36,824 nucleotides of DNA, taken from the NCBI GenBank assembly GCA_937943625.1, contig CALEAD010000072.1, positions 1 through 36,824 on the forward strand, read 5' to 3'. Positions 8,109-16,519 of this stretch are shown here, piece by piece. The position numbers were made by a program, and so were the translations under genes. The stretch comes from an uncultured Anaerolineae bacterium (GTDB taxonomy: Bacteria > Chloroflexota > Anaerolineae > Promineifilales > Promineifilaceae). The notes below the pieces were generated by a model. It was not told the origin of the DNA. It did no database searches and saw nothing but the letters and a program-made list of their open reading frames with translations. Positions within the stretch are counted from its first letter, which is position 1, and the number at the start of each line of letters is the position of its first letter.

Positions 8109-9997
8109 CGTTGTTTTCTGATACGCGGCGGTTGGGCGCCACGATGGTGCACCCACCACTCGACGACAAGGATGATGAGCGCCAGCGCCGCCAGCCAGGG
8201 CCACAATTCGCGCTGGCCAATGTCGCCGGCAACGGCCGTTTCCACCACCATTTGCCCCACGCGCACGGCCGTTTGCGGCGCAATCGCCGACTCATCTGGA
8301 CTAAACAAATTCACGGCAAAAGAACCGGCGGCGCGGTCGCCACTGCCTTCGCGCAGCAGCACATTGTACACGCCCAGGGCTATCGTTTCGTTAAAAATTA
8401 GCTCATCCTCAGCAACCAGCGCACGCCACAGGTCGCCATTGGGTTTTTGCACGGCAACGACCGTTGCGCCAGTTGTCGGCCTCAGGCGTACCGGTTCACC
8501 AGGCAACAGCGCCGCAGACGAGGCAAAAGCGCGACCGGGATTGAGCCACTCTGTAATGTTAGCCATTAAAATGGGAAATGCAATTTGCAGCGGCAAGTCA
8601 GAATCGCGCAGGTCAAAGGTCATAATTACAATGCGCTGCCCGCCGCGCTCGCCAAAGAGAATGAGCGGGCCGCCCTCGGCCTGCACCAGCGCCTGCGCCC
8701 AGGGCGCGCTGACGTTTTTGGCCTGGCGGATGTTGATGCGGCCAAACCAGTCTACATACTCCAGCAAAGGGGAATCGGCCAGGCGCACGGCGACGGTGTT
8801 AGAAAAGACGCCGGTCACGGCAAAAAGGTCGCCGGCGGCGCTGGCCGCCAACTCTGGCACAGGCGGGTTGATGATTAGCAGGCTGGCAGCGGGCAGGGGG
8901 TCGGGCAAAGGCGCACCATCCAGCACGTACAGGTCAAATTCCTCGTCAACGGCCGTACCGGGGGGCGCTTTGAAGGCTGTGACGCCAGGCAACACCCCAT
9001 ACACCTGTTCCAGAAAGAGATTGCCAGCGGTGATGAGCAGCACGCGATTGCTGACGCCGCCTTCGTGCACCACCCAGGCGCGGTTATCCAGGGACAGATG
9101 ATCTTCTTGCAACTCGCTCAGGTGCGCCTCAATCACGCCCAGGGGGACGCCCGCGGGGGGCGTTAGCTCCCAGGTGGTGCTGGCACTGCCCTGCGCGGGA
9201 ATGCGCAGACGGCGGGCATCGTACAATACGCCATCCAGGCTAATGCTCAACAGTGCCTGGCGCTCTACCATGCCGTAGTTGGCAACGCTGGCAAAAAGCT
9301 GGACGGCCGTTTCGGTATTGCGCGTGGCCAGGGCCGCCAGCGCCAGATTTTCGCCGCTGCGGCCAATGGGCAGGTAGATGGGTCGCGCAGGCAGCGGCGG
9401 CAGTTCTGGCGGCAGCCCGCCATCGGAGATGATGACAATGCGCGCATCGCGGAAGCCCTGCGCCGCGCCGGCAGCCAGGGCAAATGCGGCCGGCCAATCG
9501 GCAACGGCCGTTTCTGCCTCTGCTGCCGCCAAGGCGCGGCGCAATTCTGTTTTGTCGCCGCTGGCCGCCAGCAGCACGCGCGGCGTCTGCCCCACCAGAA
9601 TCAGCGTCATCTGGTAGTCGCCGCCCAGGTCGCCAATCAGCCGCGCCGCCTCCTCTTTGGCGGCGGTGAAGCGGTCAGGCGGCACGTCAGTTGCCAGCAT
9701 AGAAGCGGAGCCGTCTAGCAACAGCACCACGCTGCCGCTGACGACAGAAGGAACAGGGAGAAACGGCCGTGCCAGCGCCAGCACCAGCGCCGCCAGAATC
9801 AGCAGTTGCAAAATCAGCAGCAAATTGCGCCGCAGCTTTTGCCAGGGAGCATTGGCTTCGCGGTCACGCAGCAGCTTTTGCCACAGCAGCGTGCTGCTGA
9901 CCAGCACCTCACGCCGCCGCAGCCGCAGCATATACATCAAGATGATGGGCGCAGCCAGCAAGCCAAGAAGGAGAAAGAGGGGGGTTAAGAATGCCAT
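8105..9997 (-). CDS. BatA N-terminal and von Willebrand factor A domain membrane protein
   Basis: 630 residues. It starts with the BatA (aerotolerance N-terminal) module: membrane helix 5-25 and 'LRLRRREVLVSSTLLWQKLL', then a second helix near 58-78. The VWA domain follows, with the metal-site motif D95-G-S-A-S99 ('LLLDGSASM'). A long extracytoplasmic beta-rich region comes next, then a final helix ('LAALALIILVVEWW'). In the family, BatA/VWA proteins work with MoxR ATPases and DUF58 proteins in poorly understood metal-insertion, envelope or stress functions. MoxR and DUF58 genes lie directly upstream on the same strand. The last four bases are shared with the next gene's start (ATGA). Confidence 0.88.
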   Translation of the reverse strand: MAFLTPLFLLLGLLAAPIILMYMLRLRRREVLVSSTLLWQKLLRDREANAPWQKLRRNLLLILQLLILAALVLALARPFLPVPSVVSGSVVLLLDGSASMLATDVPPDRFTAAKEEAARLIGDLGGDYQMTLILVGQTPRVLLAASGDKTELRRALAAAEAETAVADWPAAFALAAGAAQGFRDARIVIISDGGLPPELPPLPARPIYLPIGRSGENLALAALATRNTETAVQLFASVANYGMVERQALLSISLDGVLYDARRLRIPAQGSASTTWELTPPAGVPLGVIEAHLSELQEDHLSLDNRAWVVHEGGVSNRVLLITAGNLFLEQVYGVLPGVTAFKAPPGTAVDEEFDLYVLDGAPLPDPLPAASLLIINPPVPELAASAAGDLFAVTGVFSNTVAVRLADSPLLEYVDWFGRINIRQAKNVSAPWAQALVQAEGGPLILFGERGGQRIVIMTFDLRDSDLPLQIAFPILMANITEWLNPGRAFASSAALLPGEPVRLRPTTGATVVAVQKPNGDLWRALVAEDELIFNETIALGVYNVLLREGSGDRAAGSFAVNLFSPDESAIAPQTAVRVGQMVVETAVAGDIGQRELWPWLAALALIILVVEWWVHHRGAQPPRIRKQR

Positions 9998-10066
9998 TTT
10001 TCTGGATAGTAGCCGCTGGTGTTAATTGGTGGCGTTGGTGGTAGATGCGCCCCAATTAAGCGCTGC

Positions 10067-10951
10067 TTATTTTAGCACACCCTTGACACGCAGGGTTTGC
10101 ATCACCAGCTTCTCCCAGGGCAGGTCTGTGGTAATAGGGATGTAGTGAACCTGGCGCGCGGCGCAGTAGGCGGCAATTTCGGCCAGCCAGTCGCCCAGGC
10201 GCTCGCGGTATTGCGCCAGCGTCGTCGGATCGAGGGTGATCTCTGCATCGGCGGCGGTCTCTACATCTACCAGCTTCAGGTCGCCGCCCAGGGGCGGGTT
10301 CACCTCATCGGGGCTGAGCAGGTGCAGGAGTGCTACTTCGTAGCCGCGCGCTTGCAGTGCCGCTACTCCTTCCTGGTAGCCACCAGGGGAGAGCAAATCG
10401 CTGACGACAAAAAGCAGGCCAGGACGACGGCCGTACAAGGCATAGTTGCGCAGCGAAAGGTTGAGATCGGTGGGGCCAACGGCCGTTATCGTTTCCAGAA
10501 ATTGCAGCAGGCGCAGGCTGTTTTGCGCACCGCGAAACGGCCCCCAACTGCGGTTGTTGTTGCCCAGCAGGGTGACGCTGAGCAGATCGCCCGCAGTGAG
10601 GGCAATGTGGCCAAGCGCGCCGGTCAGGCGCAAGGCGTAAGTTAGTTTGTGGGTGGGTGGGTCATTGTCAGGCCAGTGCATGCTGGCGCTGGCATCAAGC
10701 AGCAGGTGAACGGCCAGGTCTTCTTCTTCTTCCAATAGTTTGATGAACGACCGTTCCAGGCGCGCATACACATTCCAATCCAGCCGCCGCAGGTCATCCC
10801 CTTTGACGTAGTTGCGGTAGTCGGCAAACTCAATAGAGGTGCCGCGCTTGCTGCTGCGCCGGTCGCCTTTCATGACGCCCACGCGCACGCGCGCCGCTAC
10901 CAGGGTTAGCTGCTCCAACTTGTGCAGCGTCGCTTCATCGAAAAGGTTCAT
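10067..10951 (-). CDS. DUF58 domain protein (VWA-like partner of MoxR)
   Basis: 294 residues, typical for the family. 'GTSIEFADYRNYVKGDDLRRLDWNVYARLE' (residues 38-67) is the DUF58 signature. It is followed by a VWA-like fold with 'LLLDASASM' (D86-A-S-A-S90), a potential metal-ion-dependent adhesion site. It is cytoplasmic, with no membrane helix. DUF58 proteins are encoded almost always next to MoxR, as here, and are thought to act with it as an assembly or chaperone pair. There is a 41-bp gap to the upstream moxR gene, filled by a heptamer-phased repeat. Confidence 0.9.
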   Translation of the reverse strand: MNLFDEATLHKLEQLTLVAARVRVGVMKGDRRSSKRGTSIEFADYRNYVKGDDLRRLDWNVYARLERSFIKLLEEEEDLAVHLLLDASASMHWPDNDPPTHKLTYALRLTGALGHIALTAGDLLSVTLLGNNNRSWGPFRGAQNSLRLLQFLETITAVGPTDLNLSLRNYALYGRRPGLLFVVSDLLSPGGYQEGVAALQARGYEVALLHLLSPDEVNPPLGGDLKLVDVETAADAEITLDPTTLAQYRERLGDWLAEIAAYCAARQVHYIPITTDLPWEKLVMQTLRVKGVLK

Positions 10952-10999
10952 TGGTTGCCGGTTGCCGGTCTTTAGTCGCCGGTTTTTACCCCCTAATCG
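10952..10999. repeat. Heptamer-phased element between moxR and DUF58 genes
   Basis: On the plus strand, after one T, the units read GGTTGCC, GGTTGCC, GGTCTTT, AGTCGCC, GGTTTTT, ACCCCCT, AATCGCG, so a 7-base period runs from the DUF58 start codon into the moxR stop codon (10993-10995). No facing arm is obvious, so this may be half an element. Confidence 0.55.
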
Positions 11000-11979
11000 C
11001 GTTTGATGTTTGCCAGCAAATCGGCCACCACGTCATCCGTTTTGATGCCCTGCGCCTGCCCCTCGAAGTTGAGCAGCAGACGATGGCGCAGCGCCGCAGG
11101 GGCAACAGCAGCAATATCATCAAAGCTCACATTGAGACGGCCGTCGAGCAGTGCCGTAATCTTTGCCCCCAGCACCAGCGCCTGCGCCCCGCGTGGGCTG
11201 GAGCCATAGCGCACATAGCTGTTCACCAGCGGCGCCGGGCTGCTGCCGGGGTGCGTGGCCACAACCAGGCGGCTGACATACTGGGTGACGTGGCTGGGCA
11301 TGGGAACCTGCCGCGCCAGCTGCTGCATTGCCAGAATGGTCTCGGCCGAAGCGGCCACCTCGGCGCGCGGCGACTCCTTGCCCGTTGTGCGCAGCACAAT
11401 CTCTGTTAGCTCCTCTGGCGTGGGAAAGCCCACATTCACCTTGAAGAGAAAACGGTCAAGCTGCGCCTCTGGCAGGGGGTAGGTGCCCTCTTGCTCGATG
11501 GGGTTCTGCGTGGCCAGCACAAAGAAGGGTTCCGGCAGGCAGTAGGTCTCATTGGCCACAGTGACAGTGTGTTCCTGCATCGCCTCTAGCAGCGCCGATT
11601 GCGTTTTGGGCGTGGCGCGGTTGATTTCGTCGGCCAGAATCAGGTTGGCAAAGACCGGGCCGGGCTGAAAGCGAAAGCTGCGCCGCCCCGCTTCGTCTTC
11701 GTCCATGATGTCTGTGCCGGTGATGTCGGCGGGCATCAGGTCTGGCGTGAACTGGATGCGGCTGAATTGCAGGCTGAGCGCCTGCGCCAGGGTGCGGATG
11801 AGCATGGTTTTCCCCAGCCCGGGCACGCCTTCTAGCAGCACGTGGCCGCCCGCCAGCACGCCAATCAGGGCAGCGCGCACCACCTCGCGCTGCCCAACAA
11901 TGACTTTGCCAATTTGTGCTTCGATGGCAACGGCCGTTGCACGGAATTCTGCCACTGACAATGCGTTTTCTGTCGTCAT
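10993..11979 (-). CDS. MoxR-family AAA+ ATPase
   Basis: 328 residues. Walker A 'GVPGLGKT' (51-58), Walker B 'LILADEIN' (113-120), sensor-1 type 'ATQNPIEQEGTYPLPEAQLDRF', and the MoxR C-terminal lid. MoxR ATPases act as chaperones for insertion or activation of partner proteins, usually VWA and DUF58 proteins encoded next door, as in this row. ATG 11979 is chosen because GGAA lies upstream at suitable distance and the product then begins as family members do; the longer frame from 12171 would overlap the upstream gene by 176 bp. The last residues 'KRD' and the stop fall in a heptamer-phased repeat. Confidence 0.93.
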   Translation of the reverse strand: MTTENALSVAEFRATAVAIEAQIGKVIVGQREVVRAALIGVLAGGHVLLEGVPGLGKTMLIRTLAQALSLQFSRIQFTPDLMPADITGTDIMDEDEAGRRSFRFQPGPVFANLILADEINRATPKTQSALLEAMQEHTVTVANETYCLPEPFFVLATQNPIEQEGTYPLPEAQLDRFLFKVNVGFPTPEELTEIVLRTTGKESPRAEVAASAETILAMQQLARQVPMPSHVTQYVSRLVVATHPGSSPAPLVNSYVRYGSSPRGAQALVLGAKITALLDGRLNVSFDDIAAVAPAALRHRLLLNFEGQAQGIKTDDVVADLLANIKRD

Positions 11980-11995
11980 GATGGGTTCCAATCTT

Positions 11996-13606
11996 TTACG
12001 GCTCCAAAGAGGAAAAATAATCGCGGATGAATCCTTTGAGGCCCAGGGGGATGTAATCACTGGAGAGCGCTTCATAAGCGGCGTTGCGATAGTCGCCAAA
12101 AACGCGGCTGTAAGGCACGGTGCTGCCCTGGCTGATAAATTGGGTGGGCGTTTCGCCGAGAAGCGCCCCACATAGAGCGGGGTTGGCGCGGCACTCGGCG
12201 GGTAGCTCTACGTCTACGCCGCTAAAGCTGCTGAGGTCTGGCCAGTTGTTGGGCACGAAGATGTTTTCGACGTGGCCACCACCGGGGCCCGTGCCGCCGC
12301 TTCCCACGCCTTGCTCGCTGCCTGTGTTGTCCGTGCCGCCACCATTGCCGTTACCACCACCGCCGCCAGGCTGCCCCTGTTGGCCTGACTGTCCTTGCTG
12401 GCCGCTTTGCCCCTGTTGGCCGCTTTGCCCCTGCTGACCGGTTTGCCCGGCCTGGGCCACTTCCTGCCGTCCTTGTTGCAGTTGCGCCGCCGCAGATTGG
12501 GCTTGCCGGGCAACGGCCGTTTCCTGGGCGCGCTGTTGCATGGTTCCGGCAGCCTGGCGCAGCGCCTGCTGGGCGGCGCTGATGTCCCCATTTTGCAGCG
12601 CCTGGGCCGCCTGGGCTAACTGTTGCGTCAACTGGTCATCTACCCCTTGCAGGGCAGCAGCCGTTTCTGCCAGATCGGCCGCCAGTTGCGCCTGCTCTTC
12701 GGGGGAAAGGGTTGAGAGGGTGTCTGCCAGCTGTGTGGCGGCTGCACCCGCCTGGGCAAGCTGCCCGCTTTGCAGCGCCTGCCCCAGCGATTGCGTATTT
12801 TCGTTTTGCGCCAGCGGTTGTGCTGCACTTTGCAACCGTTCACGCAGGGCGCTGGTATCAAACTGCTGCCCCAGGGCGCGCAATTCTGCCTCTGCCTGCG
12901 AAAGCGTGGCCACAGCCTGTTCCTGGCTCATGGCGCCGGGGTCTAACGCTTCGAGCGCGTTCTGGATTGGCTCCAAGAGCGTTTCTTGTTGTGCCTCACT
13001 CAAGTCGGGGTTGGCTTCAATCTCTTTTTGCAACGCTTCCAGGGCGGCGATTTGTTCGGCAATGGCCTGGCGCGTGGCGCGGCTTTGCTTGAGGGTACCT
13101 TCCTGAGGGTTGGGGATGCGGATGGCGGCAATGAGGACGGCCGTTATCAGCAGCAGCAGCAGCCAATCGCGGCGCACCAGGCGCACAGGCAGCGCCGTGA
13201 GCACATCCACGCTTTGGGCGTCGCGCGCGGCATCCGCCAACTGTAGCTGCGCCAGCAATGCGGGTACCGGCAAGGCGCCTTGCTGAATTTCTACGGCCGT
13301 GCTCAGCCGCTCTTTCAGGCCAAATTGCCGGTCGGCAAAACGCGCCTGCTCTAGCAATGTGGCGCGGCGCAGGAACAAAATGGCCAGGGGCAACAACAGC
13401 CCCAGCAGTGCCAGCGTCAGCGCCACGTAACCAAGCTGCTCGTTATCCAGCAACGGCCGTAGGTGCGCCACCGTCGCCAGAATCAGTGCCACCATCAGCC
13501 CCACCAGCACTCCCCGCGGCAGCCAGAGTAAGAGATCAAGCAGCCGTTTACGGCCGTACCACGCCTGTGTTTGCGCCGCTAATTGTCTAAATTCCACATC
13601 TATCAT
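11996..13606 (-). CDS. Membrane protein with long Gln/Ala-rich helical region and Gly/Gln repeats, DUF4175-like
   Basis: 536 residues. Two N-terminal membrane helices (near 30-48 and 60-80) and a third near 145-165 ('WLLLLLITAVLIAAIRI') are followed by about 230 residues of Gln/Ala/Leu-rich helix likely to form coiled coils. Next comes a flexible Gly/Gln segment with GQQGQS units and poly-Gly, and then a conserved-looking tail ('YSRVFGDYRNAAYEALSSDYIPLG'). The arrangement recalls DUF4175-like proteins of MoxR/Bat gene rows, but I am not certain of the family. It sits 16 bp upstream of moxR, so co-transcription is likely. It may be a scaffold for the MoxR/VWA complex; this is inference only. 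Confidence 0.75.
   Translation of the reverse strand: MIDVEFRQLAAQTQAWYGRKRLLDLLLWLPRGVLVGLMVALILATVAHLRPLLDNEQLGYVALTLALLGLLLPLAILFLRRATLLEQARFADRQFGLKERLSTAVEIQQGALPVPALLAQLQLADAARDAQSVDVLTALPVRLVRRDWLLLLLITAVLIAAIRIPNPQEGTLKQSRATRQAIAEQIAALEALQKEIEANPDLSEAQQETLLEPIQNALEALDPGAMSQEQAVATLSQAEAELRALGQQFDTSALRERLQSAAQPLAQNENTQSLGQALQSGQLAQAGAAATQLADTLSTLSPEEQAQLAADLAETAAALQGVDDQLTQQLAQAAQALQNGDISAAQQALRQAAGTMQQRAQETAVARQAQSAAAQLQQGRQEVAQAGQTGQQGQSGQQGQSGQQGQSGQQGQPGGGGGNGNGGGTDNTGSEQGVGSGGTGPGGGHVENIFVPNNWPDLSSFSGVDVELPAECRANPALCGALLGETPTQFISQGSTVPYSRVFGDYRNAAYEALSSDYIPLGLKGFIRDYFSSLEP
12369..12452. repeat. In-gene 18-bp tandem repeats (GQQGQS units)
   Basis: Near-identical units of the type 'TGGCCGCTTTGCCCCTGT' follow each other. 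They encode the Gly/Gln/Ser linker of the membrane protein. This is low-complexity expansion inside a coding region, so length may vary between strains. Confidence 0.75.
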
Positions 13607-13638
13607 TGCACCACCAACCAGGCTGGCAAACTACCCCC

Positions 13639-14568
13639 CTAAACCGCCACCTTACGCACCCGCTGCACCGTCAGCCAGTATAAAAACCACGCCAACAGCA
13701 GGTGTAGCACCGTAAACAGCAGCCAGGGAGAATAGAGCCAGACCATATTGCCGGAAAAATTCTGCTGATAGAAAAACAGCGTATTCTGTTCCTGTAAAAA
13801 TATCTCGCTCACAATCAGCGTCGCCGGCAAATTGAGCGAGGCCAAAAACAGACCTGCGTGCACCAACAGCACCTCCCCAACCCAACCAGGGATACCGCTG
13901 GTATAACCAAATAACAAAGAAGAAGTAAAACTGCCGCCAATCGCCACCAAAATCGGCACACCGACGGTAAAAAAGATGGTTCCGGCAAAGGTAGCCACGC
14001 TGGCGGCCAGCGTACTGCGCAGCAGAGAGGAGCAAAATAAGCCATATATCGCATACGCCACTGCCGCCACAATGACCAAAAGCTGTGACACCAACAATTC
14101 CTCCAGCGCCACGCCGCCCAGCAAAAAGGCAATGCTCTGAAGCGGTATTGAAGCCACAATCAGCAAAAGCACATACGCCAACGCCGATTGCAGCTTGCCC
14201 ATGACAAACCAGTTAGCGGGCAGCAACGTCGTGCGCAGCAAGTCATACGTCTGGCGCTCCTTTTCGCCCGTAATTGCCCCTGCGGTAAAGGCCGGCGCAA
14301 TAAAGACCGCCAACAACACCTCCACCCCTACCACAGAAGCGAGCACCACTTTACCTGCCTGGCGCGGGTCAGGGCCAAAAGGCTGCCTAGCTGCTGAAGC
14401 ATAGGCCAGGTAAATGAGCGTCAGCAGCAAACTCATCACTCCCAGGTAAATGGTCAGCACCACAAAAGCGCGCCGCCCACGCATGCGGCTGCGCAGTTCC
14501 TTCATCATCACGGGATTGTCACGCAACATGTGCCGCAGGGTGTACTTGGGTAACATAGGTAGTTGCAT
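13639..14568 (-). CDS. ABC-2 type transporter permease subunit
   Basis: 309 residues with six or seven membrane helices. The cytoplasmic N-terminus 'NPVMMKELRSRMRGRRAF' and 'GAITGEKERQTYDLLRTTLLPANWFVMGKL' are typical of ABC-2 permeases with a NatB/YhaP-like layout. It probably pairs with the second permease gene upstream and the ATPase gene beyond it to form a two-permease exporter. ATG 14568 is preferred to ATG 14574, because the GAGAAG upstream is nine bases from the former and only three from the latter. It ends 33 bp before the coiled-coil membrane protein gene, which suggests one transcript. Confidence 0.85.
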   Translation of the reverse strand: MQLPMLPKYTLRHMLRDNPVMMKELRSRMRGRRAFVVLTIYLGVMSLLLTLIYLAYASAARQPFGPDPRQAGKVVLASVVGVEVLLAVFIAPAFTAGAITGEKERQTYDLLRTTLLPANWFVMGKLQSALAYVLLLIVASIPLQSIAFLLGGVALEELLVSQLLVIVAAVAYAIYGLFCSSLLRSTLAASVATFAGTIFFTVGVPILVAIGGSFTSSLLFGYTSGIPGWVGEVLLVHAGLFLASLNLPATLIVSEIFLQEQNTLFFYQQNFSGNMVWLYSPWLLFTVLHLLLAWFLYWLTVQRVRKVAV

Positions 14569-14589
14569 AAGCATTCACTTCTCTAAAAA

Positions 14590-14634
14590 TGACCGCAGAC
14601 GGCCAACGGCTGACGGCTAACCGTAAATAGCGGT
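14590..14634. repeat. Heptamer-phased element, copy 5 (left arm only)
   Basis: TGACCGC AGACGGC CAACGGC TGACGGC TAACCGT follow one another; only a short GCGGTGCA remains of a right arm. It lies in the 142-bp gap between the two permease genes. Just beyond it, CCAGGTT faces AACCTGG (about 14643-14661) in a second small inverted repeat. Confidence 0.65.
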
Positions 14635-14710
14635 GCATGTGGCCCAGGTTACCAAACCTGGTACACGGTTGATGGATCATCGTGGGTTTCGTTATTACCA
14701 ACGCCCATCT

Positions 14711-15510
14711 CTAAGCGCCAATGTCTATCCTCTCCACGCGGAGCAGCAGCGTCGCCCCCGCCAGCAGGACCGCCAGGGCATAGCTGGCCGTTGGCAGCGC
14801 CACGCTGTATGCCACCATCGGCAACCCCGCCGTGAATCGGCTGACCACGAGCATCCACAGCAGGGAACTGTTGAGCAACTTGAACAGGAAAACGGCCGTC
14901 AGGCTTGCCACCAACGCCAGGACGGCCGAACGTATCCAGATGCCGTTCCACATCCCCGTCAACGCTGCAAACAGCAGCTCCAACCAGGGGCGCACGGCCG
15001 TACTCAAGCCCAACAACCATCCCCAGCCAGCCGCTTGCGGCGACGTAATCATGATACTGCACCCCATGACCAATCCCTGAAACAGACTCAGGCCCAAAAG
15101 CGCCACCCACAGCAACCGCAGCCGCGCCAGACCGCCCAAGAGCTTTGCCAGCACCAGCTGTCGCTGCGACAGCGGCGTAACGCGCAAGATGTCCCAGGAA
15201 CCAGTCATACGCTCATAGCTAATGCTGGTCGCCAACAGCGCCGGCGCCATCAGCGAACCAAAAAGGATCAGCGCCGACATAGCAATACCTGGCAGACAAA
15301 GCAGACACCAGGCAACAAACAGCTCACTGCTACCTGACCAGGCCGTGACATTACTGCCTGCGCCGCACACACCCAACAACATAGCCCCAGTCATCAGCAG
15401 CGGCGCATAGCGACTAAACATCGCATAATAAGGGTTCCCGCGTCCCCAGGCCCCTTTTTCGCGCAAATAAACCGGATGCTGGCGCAAAACGCGCCATTCT
15501 GCCCACAAAC

Positions 15511-15514
<4 letters not shown>
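14711..15514 (-). CDS. ABC-2 type transporter permease subunit, second
   Basis: 267 residues with about six membrane helices. 'ATSISYERMTGSWDILRVTPLSQRQLVLAKLL' is the ABC-2 signature around the coupling helix. The start is a TTG at 15514 that overlaps the ATPase stop codon (TTGA), so translation is probably coupled to the ATPase. No better ATG precedes it. With the ATPase and the other permease it makes a complete exporter. The substrate cannot be told from the sequence. Because this transporter sits inside a MoxR/VWA row, its job may be linked to envelope assembly, which is inference. Confidence 0.82.
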
Positions 15515-16464
<950 letters not shown>

Positions 16465-16519
16465 AGGAAAGTGGTGAGTGGTTAGGGGTAGTGGAGCCCG
16501 GCTCTATCTCTGGCTCTTG

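Noticed and set aside
7929..9101. 390-codon plus-strand frame over the VWA gene
   Set aside because: Overlaps a gene with strong BatA/VWA motifs; composition is Arg/Ser/Pro-rich as expected of a shadow frame.
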